Of a stretch of DNA of 64,000 nucleotides, positions 50,654-58,517 are shown one piece after another. The position numbers and the translations under genes were made by a program. Every line of letters begins with the position of its first letter. Position 1 is the first letter of the stretch. The notes under the pieces are model-generated. The model searched no databases. It was not told where the DNA came from and saw only the letters and a program-made list of their open reading frames with translations. This stretch comes from Actinoplanes sp. NBRC 103695 (GTDB lineage: Bacteria; Actinomycetota; Actinomycetes; Mycobacteriales; Micromonosporaceae). The stretch is from assembly GCF_030269485.1 (NCBI RefSeq), contig NZ_BSTL01000008.1:62001-126000 (forward strand), given 5' to 3'.

Positions 50654-51373
50654 ATGACCTTGCACTTGCGGTGGGCCGCCGTAACCGACCAAGGCCGCGT
50701 TCGGAGCAACAACCAGGACGCGTTCTACGCCGGTGAACGCCTCCTCGTGGTTGCCGACGGCATGGGTGGGATGGCCGCCGGAGACGTGGCCAGCCGCCTC
50801 GCGGTGGACGCCATGGTTTCGCTCGATGTCGCGATCGACAACGAGGATCAGATGGACGCGCTGCACAAGGCGCTCGAGGTGGCCAACGGGCGGATCGCCG
50901 AGACGGTCGCCGGTGACGCCACCCTGCAGGGCATGGGCACCACGCTCACCGCGGTCATCTTCTCCGGCGACCGGGCGGCGCTCGCGCACGTCGGCGACTC
51001 CCGGGCGTACCTGCTGCGCGACGGACGGCTCAACCAGCTCACCAAGGACGACACGTACGTGCAGATGCTCGTCGACCAGGGCCTGATCCGGCCCGAGGAG
51101 GCGGCCGGGCACCCGCGGCGGGCGGTGGTCACCCAGGCGTTGCAGGGCGAGCCGGTCAGCCCCTCGTACGTGATCGTGGAACCGCAGCCGGGCGACCGCT
51201 GGCTGCTCTGCAGCGACGGCCTCACCACCGTCGTGTCGCCGGAGCACATCGAGGCCGAGCTGCTCCGGGTGCCCGATCCGCAGGCCTGCTGCGAGCGGCT
51301 GCTGGATCTCGCGCTGGAGGGCGGCGGCCCGGACAACATCACCGTCATCGTCGGCGACCTGGTCAGCGAGTAA
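50654..51373 (+). CDS. PP2C-family serine/threonine phosphatase (PstP-like catalytic domain)
   Basis: From the ATG at 50654 (MTLHLRWAAVTDQGRVRSNNQDAF) the protein is 239 residues; an in-frame ATG seven codons earlier is possible. All PP2C motifs are present: RVRSNNQDAF, VVADGMGGMAAGDVAS, GMGTTLTAVIF, HVGDSRAYLLRDGRL, LLCSDGLTTVV and GGPDNITVIVG. It matches the catalytic part of PstP, which dephosphorylates Ser/Thr kinases and FHA proteins, but lacks a membrane helix. It follows the binding protein and membrane protein by 80 bp, suggesting a signalling unit ending in protein dephosphorylation. Confidence 0.9.
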   Translation: MTLHLRWAAVTDQGRVRSNNQDAFYAGERLLVVADGMGGMAAGDVASRLAVDAMVSLDVAIDNEDQMDALHKALEVANGRIAETVAGDATLQGMGTTLTAVIFSGDRAALAHVGDSRAYLLRDGRLNQLTKDDTYVQMLVDQGLIRPEEAAGHPRRAVVTQALQGEPVSPSYVIVEPQPGDRWLLCSDGLTTVVSPEHIEAELLRVPDPQACCERLLDLALEGGGPDNITVIVGDLVSE

Positions 51374-51420
51374 GGTCTGGCCTGATCCGAGGGCGGTCAC
51401 CGGACGTCCGGTTGGTGGTG

Positions 51421-53772
51421 ATGACGACGGCACGGCTAGGCACGGCGCGGCTGCTGCCGGCGACGCTGGCGCTGGTCGGCGTGCTCGTCGCGGCCGGTGA
51501 ATACGTCGTGCCCGCCGGTGACGGCCGCCGGATCTACTACGTCGTCGCGCAGCTTCTCGCCGGCGCCGGCGCCGCGGTGGTCTGCCTGCGCATGGCCGGG
51601 CGGCGCGAGCACACCGGGCGGCGCTGGCGACTGCTGGTCGGCGCCGGGCTGGCCGGCTGGAGCGTGATGCGGCTGTGGTGGCTGATCCGCGGCTTCGACG
51701 GCCCCGCCTCCCTGGGCCCCGGTGACGCCGGCTTCCTGGTGCTGCCCGCGCTGATCTTCACCTCCCTGCTGATCGGCGCCGCCGCCCTGCCCCGGCCGGT
51801 GCCCCTGCCCGGGCGGCGTGACCTGGTCATCCTGGTGATCGACAGTGTGCTGATCGCCGGGTCGCTGATCGCGCTGGTCTGGTCACTGGTGCCCGGCCGG
51901 GTGTTCGAGCAGGCCGGGCGCACGCCGCCGGTGCTGGCCGTCGCGTACCCGATCGCCGATCTGGTCCTGGCCGTGATGGCCGTGCTGCTGCTGATGATGC
52001 GGCAGGGCGGCGGCGCGGTCCGGCGGCAGCTGCAGCTGACCTGCGCGGCGCTGGTCGCCTTCGGCGTCTCCGACGCGGTGCGCCTGCACGACCCCGGGGC
52101 CGACGGGCTCAACCCGGTCGCGGCGGCCGGTTACCTGCTCGGCCCGGCGCTGCTCGCGCTGGCCGCGCTCGCTCCCGGCGCGGTGCCCGGCGACCTGAAG
52201 CTGGCGCACCGGGAACGGGACTGGCTGCATCTGCTGCTGCCCTACGTCCCGGTGGTGGCGACCGGCGTGGTGATCGCGGTACGCACCGGCACCGGCGGCC
52301 GCCTGACGTCGTTCGAGGCGTACCTGGGATGGCTGGGTCTGGGTCTGGTGGTGGCCCGGCAGATGTTCACGATCGTGGACAACCTGGTGCTGCTGTCCCG
52401 GGTCACCGAGGGGCAGCGGCGGATGCGGCACCAGGCCTACCACGACCCGCTGACCGGGCTGGGCAACCGGGCGATCTTCCGGGAACGCCTGGACGCCGCG
52501 CTGGAGGACCGCCGCCTGCACGACCGGCCGGTGGCGTTGCTCTTCGCCGACCTGGACGACTTCAAGCTGATCAACGACAGCTTCGGGCATGCGATGGGCG
52601 ACCGCCTGCTGCACGCGATCGGCGAACGGTTGCTCGCGGTCGTCCCCTCCGGCGACCTGGTGGCCCGGCTGGGCGGCGACGAGTTCGCGGTGCTGCTCGA
52701 GCACCGCGCGGCCGACGCCGAGCTGATCGGCGACCGGATGCTCGGCGCGCTGCGCGAACCGTTCCACATCGACGGGCACACCATCGGCGTCGGCGCCAGC
52801 ATCGGCCTGGTCGTGCCCGAGCCGGGCGACCGGGACCTGACCGCCGACATCCTGTTGCGCCGGGCCGACGCCGCGATGTACGCGAGCAAGCGCCGCGGCA
52901 AGGGAACGGTGGCGAGGTACGCGGGCGGGGCGGACGGCGGCCCGCACGCCGACCTCCCGCACCAGCTGGCGCAGGCCCTGGCGGGCGATCCGGCGGCGGC
53001 CGGGTTCGAGGTGTACTACCAGCCGATCGTCCGCTTCGCCGACGGCGCGACCGTGGCCGTCGAGGCGCTGGCCCGATGGAACGACCCGGTGGCCGGCCTG
53101 GTCGACCCGGACGTCTTCGTCACCGTGGCCGAGCGCACCGGCCTGGTCGGGGCGATCGACGACTTCGTGCTCGACCGGGCGTGCGCGGACGCGGCGACGC
53201 TCGCCAACATCTACGGCCGCCCGATCGACGTGCACGTCAACGTGTCGGCCGCCCGGCTCGGCCAGCAGGGCCTGGAGTCGGCGGTGCTGGCCGCCCTGGA
53301 ACGGCACGCCGTCCGGCCGTCCCGCCTCGTCGTGGAGATCACCGAGACCCGCCGGATTCCCGACCTGCCGCGGGCCATCGAGGTTCTCACCCGGCTCCGG
53401 ACCGCGGGGGTACGCCTGGCGCTGGACGACTTCGGCAGCGGCTACAACGCGCTGGCGCAACTGCACTCGCTGCCCGTCGACATCGTCAAGCTGGACGCGA
53501 CCCTGACCGACGTCGACGTCTCGCCGGACCGGGCGGAGGCGTTGTGCCGCTCGGTGCTGGCGATCTGCGAGTCGCTGGGTCTCATGGTGGTCGCCGAGGG
53601 GATCGAGACGGTGACCCGGGCGCACGCGATGGCGGATCTGGGATGCCCGCTCGGGCAGGGATACCTCTTCGGCCAGCCGGTGCCACCGCAGCGGCTGGGG
53701 GCGGCGGTCATCCCGGCTCAGGTGAACAGGGCCGCCCACGTCGCCCCGGCGCATCGGGCCGCGCGTCGATGA
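51421..53772 (+). CDS. Membrane GGDEF-EAL c-di-GMP protein
   Basis: An ATG at 51421 follows two in-frame GTGs, and no clear ribosome site separates them; about 783 residues. Residues 1-325 hold about nine membrane helices. GGDEF is intact (ARLGGDEFAVLLE, residues 418-422), but the inhibitory RxxD is lost (PSGD instead), so product feedback may be absent. The EAL domain is complete: VEALARWNDP, NVSAARLG, VVEITETRRI, LDDFGSGYNALAQLHSLPVDIVKLDA and VVAEGIETV. Both activities appear possible. The gene follows the PP2C gene by 47 bp and may share its transcript. Confidence 0.9.
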   Translation: MTTARLGTARLLPATLALVGVLVAAGEYVVPAGDGRRIYYVVAQLLAGAGAAVVCLRMAGRREHTGRRWRLLVGAGLAGWSVMRLWWLIRGFDGPASLGPGDAGFLVLPALIFTSLLIGAAALPRPVPLPGRRDLVILVIDSVLIAGSLIALVWSLVPGRVFEQAGRTPPVLAVAYPIADLVLAVMAVLLLMMRQGGGAVRRQLQLTCAALVAFGVSDAVRLHDPGADGLNPVAAAGYLLGPALLALAALAPGAVPGDLKLAHRERDWLHLLLPYVPVVATGVVIAVRTGTGGRLTSFEAYLGWLGLGLVVARQMFTIVDNLVLLSRVTEGQRRMRHQAYHDPLTGLGNRAIFRERLDAALEDRRLHDRPVALLFADLDDFKLINDSFGHAMGDRLLHAIGERLLAVVPSGDLVARLGGDEFAVLLEHRAADAELIGDRMLGALREPFHIDGHTIGVGASIGLVVPEPGDRDLTADILLRRADAAMYASKRRGKGTVARYAGGADGGPHADLPHQLAQALAGDPAAAGFEVYYQPIVRFADGATVAVEALARWNDPVAGLVDPDVFVTVAERTGLVGAIDDFVLDRACADAATLANIYGRPIDVHVNVSAARLGQQGLESAVLAALERHAVRPSRLVVEITETRRIPDLPRAIEVLTRLRTAGVRLALDDFGSGYNALAQLHSLPVDIVKLDATLTDVDVSPDRAEALCRSVLAICESLGLMVVAEGIETVTRAHAMADLGCPLGQGYLFGQPVPPQRLGAAVIPAQVNRAAHVAPAHRAARR

Positions 53773-53834
53773 CCGCCTAGCCTCCTAGGATGCGGTAGGG
53801 GTTGCTTCCCGGAGCGGGTTCGTAGACTGGGCCA

Positions 53835-55112
53835 GTGACCGTGGCGGATGACAGGCTGATGCTTCCGGCGCGCCTGGCCGCCGTCCGCCGCAGCGGGTTG
53901 CTCGACACGGGCGCCGAGGAGCCGTTCGACCGGCTGACCAGGCTCGCCTGTGAGCTGCTGGGCAGCCCGTTCGGTTTCGTCACGATCGTCGACGACCGGC
54001 GCTCGTTCTGGAAGAGCTGCGTCGGGACGACCAGCTCCGAGGTCGCCGACCGGCAGAACCCGGTCGGGGAGTCGTTCTGCCAGTACGTCATCGCCGCCGA
54101 CGGGCCGATCGTGATCGACGACGCCCGCCTGAACCCGATGACGCGGGACAACCCGTCGATCCATTCGATGGGCGTGATCGCCTGGGCCGGTTTCCCCGTC
54201 AGGTCACTCGACGGGTACGTCCTCGGCACGTTCTGCGTCGTCGACAACGCTCCGCGCCGCTGGAGCGCCCAGGACCTCCGCACGTTGGAGGTGCTCGCCC
54301 AGGCCGCCGGCGGCGAGGCCGGACTGCGGATCAGAGCCGAGGAGGCCTTGCAGGAGGCCGCCCGGGCCCGGACCGCCGCCGCCGAGTACGAGCAGCTCGC
54401 GCGCACCCTGCAGGAGAGCCTGCTGCCCCGCGAACTGCCCGTCGTCGACGGCCTCGACATCGCGGCCGCCTACCAGCTCGCCGGCGGCGACGTCCTCGGC
54501 GACTTCTACGACCTCGTCCAGACACCGACGGGATGGGCGGTGTTCCTCGGCGACGTCGCCGGCAAGGGAGCGCACGCGGCCCGGACCGCCGGGCTGGCCC
54601 GGTACACCCTGCGGGCCGGCGCCGCGCGAGCGACCTCCCCGGCGATCGTGCTCACCGAGCTCGACGCCGCCCTGCACCGCTGGTTCGCCGAGACCGACGT
54701 GCCCGGGTTCGTCACCGTCGCCTACGTCGCGATCCGCCCGAACGACAACGGGTTCGGCATCCGGATCTGCGCCGCCGGTCACCCCACCGCGGTCATCCGC
54801 CGCCGGGACGGCGCGCTCGAACCCGTCGGGCAGACGTCCAGCCCGCTGGGCATCCTCCCCAAACTGTCACTGGCCATCCAGGACGCCGCCCTGCGTCCCG
54901 GCGACAGCTTGATCCTCTGCACGAACGCCGTTCTCGCGCGGGCGGCGTCGGATCTCGTTCCGTTCGGCGATGTCCTGGCCGAGACGCTCACCGCGGACGC
55001 ACGGGACACCGCGAACGCGATCATCCGGCGGGCTTCGGCCGGCAGCGGCCGTGATGTCCGCGATGACATGGTCGCGGTCACCATCCGCGTGCCGGACAGC
55101 CCGGTCAGCTGA
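53835..55112 (+). CDS. GAF-domain SpoIIE-type PP2C phosphatase
   Basis: A GTG at 53835 opens a 425-residue protein. Residues 15-175 are a GAF domain of the type found with an N-terminal RLAAVRRSGLLDTGAEEPFDRLTRLACELLG and GESFCQYVIAADGPIVIDDARLNPMTRDNP. A short helical linker (AEYEQLARTLQESLLPRELP) leads to PP2C_SIG at about 215-425: AAAYQLAGGDVLGDFYDLV, LGDVAGKGAHAA, AGHPTAVIRRRDG, SPLGILP and RDDMVAVTIRV. Asp residues for metal binding are intact. It is one of two SpoIIE-type phosphatases in the window with different sensors, indicating more than one partner-switching circuit. Confidence 0.9.
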   Translation: MTVADDRLMLPARLAAVRRSGLLDTGAEEPFDRLTRLACELLGSPFGFVTIVDDRRSFWKSCVGTTSSEVADRQNPVGESFCQYVIAADGPIVIDDARLNPMTRDNPSIHSMGVIAWAGFPVRSLDGYVLGTFCVVDNAPRRWSAQDLRTLEVLAQAAGGEAGLRIRAEEALQEAARARTAAAEYEQLARTLQESLLPRELPVVDGLDIAAAYQLAGGDVLGDFYDLVQTPTGWAVFLGDVAGKGAHAARTAGLARYTLRAGAARATSPAIVLTELDAALHRWFAETDVPGFVTVAYVAIRPNDNGFGIRICAAGHPTAVIRRRDGALEPVGQTSSPLGILPKLSLAIQDAALRPGDSLILCTNAVLARAASDLVPFGDVLAETLTADARDTANAIIRRASAGSGRDVRDDMVAVTIRVPDSPVS

Positions 55113-55367
55113 CCCAGGTGCCGGGCGACGTGATGGTCGGGCCGGGCGAGAGCAGGTTGAGCGTCTTGACCCTCAGGCGTGCCGTCACAGCGAGGCCGCG
55201 AACTGCTGGGCGGGCCTCGACCAGGCGTGCGGGTCGAGGAAGGGGGAATCCGTGGGCGCCACGCAGTTCGAGGAGGTGGGCCCGGGTGCACTCGCCGAGG
55301 GCGCGGACGCCGGGCAGCAGGCCGGAATCCGTCAGGTGGGTCTGACCAACGGTCCGGCCCGGATCGG

Positions 55368-56090
55368 CTATTCGGCCGCGACCGTCGCCACGTAGACGGT
55401 GTTGGCGGACGTGCCCCCGGTCAGCGGGTTGGCGAAGGTCACCACGTGAGCGGTCGCCGTGGCGAAACCCTGCCGCAGCAAGGCCAGGAACGACTCGTCG
55501 GGTGCGTCGTCGGACCACAGCCCGAACGCCCCGCCCGGGCGCAGGCGGCCCGCCAGCCGGGCCAGACCGGTTGCGGTGTAGAGGTCCGCGTGGGTGGCGT
55601 CCAGGACGTTGACGGGTGAGTGGTCGATGTCGAGCAGGATCGCGTCGAAGCGGCGGTCCGGGGCGGCCGGGTCGAAGCCCGTGCCGTCGCGCAGCAGCGC
55701 GAAGAAGTCGCCCTCCAGCAGCGTGGTGCGGGGATCGGTGGTGAGAGTGCCCGCCTCCGGGAGGAGTTCGCGGCGGTGCCAGTCGATCACCGGGGCCAGC
55801 GCCTCGACCACGGTCAGGGAACGGACCCGATCGTCGGTCAGGGCGGTGCGGGCGGTGTAGCCGAGGCCGAGACCACCGACGACGGCGTCCAGCGGGGCGT
55901 CCGGCAGGGCGGCCAGGGTGAGCCGGGACAGTTCCTCCTCGGCGACCGTGAACATGCTGGACATCAGGTACTCGTCGCCGAGCTTGACCTCGTACACCTC
56001 GGTCCTGGTGAGGGGCTCGAGGCGCCGGCGCAGGCTGATCTCGCCGATGCGGGTGGCGGCCCAGTCCAACTCGGTCAGTCGCGGGTGCAT
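55368..56090 (-). CDS. Spermidine-synthase-like SAM-binding protein
   Basis: From ATG 56090 (MHPRLTELDWAATRIGEISLRRR) the product is 240 residues. It has the Rossmann fold of spermidine synthases and methyltransferases: LDAVVGGLGLGYTARTAL, LTVVEALAPVIDWHRREL, TTLLEGDFFALL, RFDAILLDIDHSP and GLARLAGRLRPGGAFGLWSDD. The second-strand Glu is in VVEAL and the catalytic Asp region reads LLDIDHSP. Similar short proteins in actinobacteria are annotated as spermidine synthase-like without proof. The 255 bp downstream hold no convincing gene. Confidence 0.8.
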   Translation of the reverse strand: MHPRLTELDWAATRIGEISLRRRLEPLTRTEVYEVKLGDEYLMSSMFTVAEEELSRLTLAALPDAPLDAVVGGLGLGYTARTALTDDRVRSLTVVEALAPVIDWHRRELLPEAGTLTTDPRTTLLEGDFFALLRDGTGFDPAAPDRRFDAILLDIDHSPVNVLDATHADLYTATGLARLAGRLRPGGAFGLWSDDAPDESFLALLRQGFATATAHVVTFANPLTGGTSANTVYVATVAAE

Positions 56091-56187
56091 GGGGAAGGTC
56101 CTTTCGGCGCGCCGTGCGAAAGCGCGGTCGTGTTGGCGACACATGTGACCTGAGCACGGGCGTCCTGGCTAAATTACTCGATACGGC

Positions 56188-56964
56188 ATGGCTGATGCGC
56201 GCCGGAGGAAGCCCATGGCAAGCGGGAGCGCACGGGCGATCGGAACGGCCCTTCCCACCTATCTGATCTCCACGGCCCTGGCGGTCGTGGTCAACTTCGC
56301 CACGGACTCGTGGCGCTCGATCACGCCCTGGGTCATCGTGGTGGTCCTGGTGGTCGTCTCCGCGCTGCTCGCCGCCGCCACGGCGGGAGGCCAGGCCCAG
56401 CCCGACCCGGGCGTCCTTCAGTGGTCGCAACGGCCCGCGATCTACGGCAGCCCTCGCCCGATTCCGCCTCGGCGCAACGGCGCCCGGGCGGTTGTCGCGG
56501 TGGTGATCGTGACGGTTCTCGTCGTCAGTGTGTTCCTCGTCCGTTTCGTGTTCGGCTATGTCACCGGACGCGAGTCCGGCCTCGACCGCCTCATCGAGCC
56601 CGTATCGAGCAGGACCGGCGCCCTGACCCTGGTTGTCGAACGAGTGGAGACGACCCCGCATTTCACCCGGGTGGAGATGTCGGCCGGCAACTCGGGAAGC
56701 GACGCGCTCACCCTGCCCCTCTATTCCAACTGCCAGCTGACCGCTGGGCGGACGACGAAGAGCGCGGACGCGTTCGCCAGCGAATGGCCCGACAACGTTC
56801 CGCCGGACAGCACGGTGTCCGGGGTGGTCGTCTTCCGGACCGTCCTCCCGGGCGAGGCCACCAAGGCGACGGTCAGCTTCGCGACGATCTTCGGTTCGCT
56901 GTCCACCCGAGGGTCCGTCGTCGTTCGCAACATCCCGTTGCGCGAGGTCACCGGAGCCGGCTGA
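56188..56964 (+). CDS. Membrane protein with C-terminal outside domain
   Basis: The 258-residue frame starts at ATG 56188; an ATG nine codons later is an alternative. Three hydrophobic segments are seen: LISTALAVVVNFATD, PWVIVVVLVVVSALLAAATAG, and VVAVVIVTVLVVSVFLVRFVFGYV. The last 115 residues are beta-rich (LTLVVERVETTPHFTRVEMSAGNSG..., SVSGVVVFRTVLPGEATKATVSF), like a DUF4352 or Ig-type telokinin-like fold seen in extracellular stress or wall proteins. It is divergent from the spermidine-synthase-like gene. Function unknown. Confidence 0.75.
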   Translation: MADARRRKPMASGSARAIGTALPTYLISTALAVVVNFATDSWRSITPWVIVVVLVVVSALLAAATAGGQAQPDPGVLQWSQRPAIYGSPRPIPPRRNGARAVVAVVIVTVLVVSVFLVRFVFGYVTGRESGLDRLIEPVSSRTGALTLVVERVETTPHFTRVEMSAGNSGSDALTLPLYSNCQLTAGRTTKSADAFASEWPDNVPPDSTVSGVVVFRTVLPGEATKATVSFATIFGSLSTRGSVVVRNIPLREVTGAG

Positions 56965-56972
56965 GGCGGGGG

Positions 56973-58457
56973 TCAGGTGACGAGGACCACCGGGGCGGAG
57001 GCGACTCGGTCGCGGCCGCTGTTCTTGGCCGTGTAGAGGGCTCGGTCGGCAGCCAGGACCAGTTCGTCGGCGTCGGCGGACCTGGCCGGCAGGACGGCCA
57101 CGCCGATCGACGCGGTGACCGTGTGCAGGCGGTCGTTACCGAGGGCGATCGGGGTCGCCGAGAGGCCGCGGCGGATGCGCTCGGCCAGTTCGGCGGTCTT
57201 CGCCAGGGTGGCGCCCGGCGCGATGACCGCGAACTCTTCGCCGCCGTACCGGGCGATGACGTCGCAGTTGCGGACCAGGCGGCGCATGCGGGCGGCGATC
57301 TCGACCAGGACCGCGTCGCCGCCGTGGTGGCCGTACGCGTCATTGACCTTCTTGAAGTGGTCGATGTCCAGCAGCAGCATGCCGAGCGGGGCACCCGAGC
57401 GGGCCGACCGCGCGGCCTCGGTCTGCAACGTCCGGGTGAGGTAGCCGCGCGTGTAGAGGCCGGTGAGCCCGTCGGTGATCGCGGCGTGCCGCTGGGCCCG
57501 GACCAGGCCGGCCATCCGGGCCAGGACCAGCAGGAACAGGACGTTGCAGACCAGCGTCCCGGAGACGATCGGGGGCTCCTCGCCGCGGAGGTGCTGCACG
57601 AGGAGCGTGGTCGGTGACACCAGGGCGGCCGCCGCCAGCAGGAGCAGGCGGCCGGCGGTCGCGTCGGGGGTCTTCGCGGGCGACGGCGCCACCAGCGTCC
57701 CGAAGGACGGGTGCAGGACGCCGGCCGCGAAGACGAAGCTCGCCGTCATCCAGAAGGCGTCCAGGTAGCCGCCGGCCGTGTAGGTGCCGGCGAGGCTCTG
57801 CACGCTGTACACGGTGTCGGCGTAGAGCGTCACGGCCAGGTAGACGCCCAGCGCCGCCAGGGACACCGTGCGGTAGCCGGCGCCCAGCATCAGGCGCGCG
57901 CCGACGCTGATCAGCATCAGGTCGCCGATCGGGTAGAGGACCGAGGCCAGGGTCGCGGCGTTGTCCTCGCCCACCTGGATGGTGGGGGCGATGACCAGGG
58001 CGTACACGATGAACCCGACCCCGGTGGCGACGATCGTCGCGTCGATCAGGCTGGCGCCGTCCCAGCCGGGGGTGCGCTTGCGCACGAGGACCAGAAGACC
58101 GGCGGCGAGCAGCGGATAGGCGGCGAGATAGCCGATGTCCGCGATGCTCGGGTACGGCGCCTGGTCCTGGGTGAAGGCCAGGAAGTAGAACACGATGTCG
58201 GCGAAGACCGAGGTCGCGGCGCTGGCGGCGATCAGCAGCAGGCCGGCGCGGGCGCTGGGGTGCCGTCGCGACGCCACGGTCGCGGCCACCGCCATGGTCG
58301 CGTTGGCGCTCACGTAGACGGCGGTCTGCACCACCGCCCACTGCTCGCCGAGTGTGCCGAACAGATAGAACAGCCCGACGACCAGCGGTGCGGCGGCGGG
58401 GATCAGTGGCCAGCCACGCCACCGGCGCCGGATCGGCTGCGTAATCGAGACAGTCAC
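56973..58457 (-). CDS. Membrane diguanylate cyclase (GGEEF)
   Basis: The start is a GTG at 58457; 494 residues. About nine membrane helices fill residues 18-315 with no large outside loop. The GGDEF domain has LTGLYTRGYLTRTLQ, LLLDIDHFKKVNDAYGHHGGDAVL, and an active GGEEF at 405-409 (RYGGEEFAV). An RxxD inhibitory site (R396-N-C-D399) lies exactly five residues before, so feedback by c-di-GMP is expected. No EAL domain follows, so this is a dedicated synthase. Its 3' end is 8 bp from the convergent membrane protein. Confidence 0.92.
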   Translation of the reverse strand: MTVSITQPIRRRWRGWPLIPAAAPLVVGLFYLFGTLGEQWAVVQTAVYVSANATMAVAATVASRRHPSARAGLLLIAASAATSVFADIVFYFLAFTQDQAPYPSIADIGYLAAYPLLAAGLLVLVRKRTPGWDGASLIDATIVATGVGFIVYALVIAPTIQVGEDNAATLASVLYPIGDLMLISVGARLMLGAGYRTVSLAALGVYLAVTLYADTVYSVQSLAGTYTAGGYLDAFWMTASFVFAAGVLHPSFGTLVAPSPAKTPDATAGRLLLLAAAALVSPTTLLVQHLRGEEPPIVSGTLVCNVLFLLVLARMAGLVRAQRHAAITDGLTGLYTRGYLTRTLQTEAARSARSGAPLGMLLLDIDHFKKVNDAYGHHGGDAVLVEIAARMRRLVRNCDVIARYGGEEFAVIAPGATLAKTAELAERIRRGLSATPIALGNDRLHTVTASIGVAVLPARSADADELVLAADRALYTAKNSGRDRVASAPVVLVT

Positions 58458-58517
58458 CGGACAAGACTGGGGATCGGCGGTTTCCGGACGCGCTGCCCGC
58501 CCGGTGCGGTCGGGTTG

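Noticed and set aside
55113-55367. Possible remnant coding region between the GAF phosphatase and the spermidine-synthase-like gene
   Set aside because: Minus-strand translation has some plausible-looking stretches but no start, no family and no ribosome site; left as intergenic.
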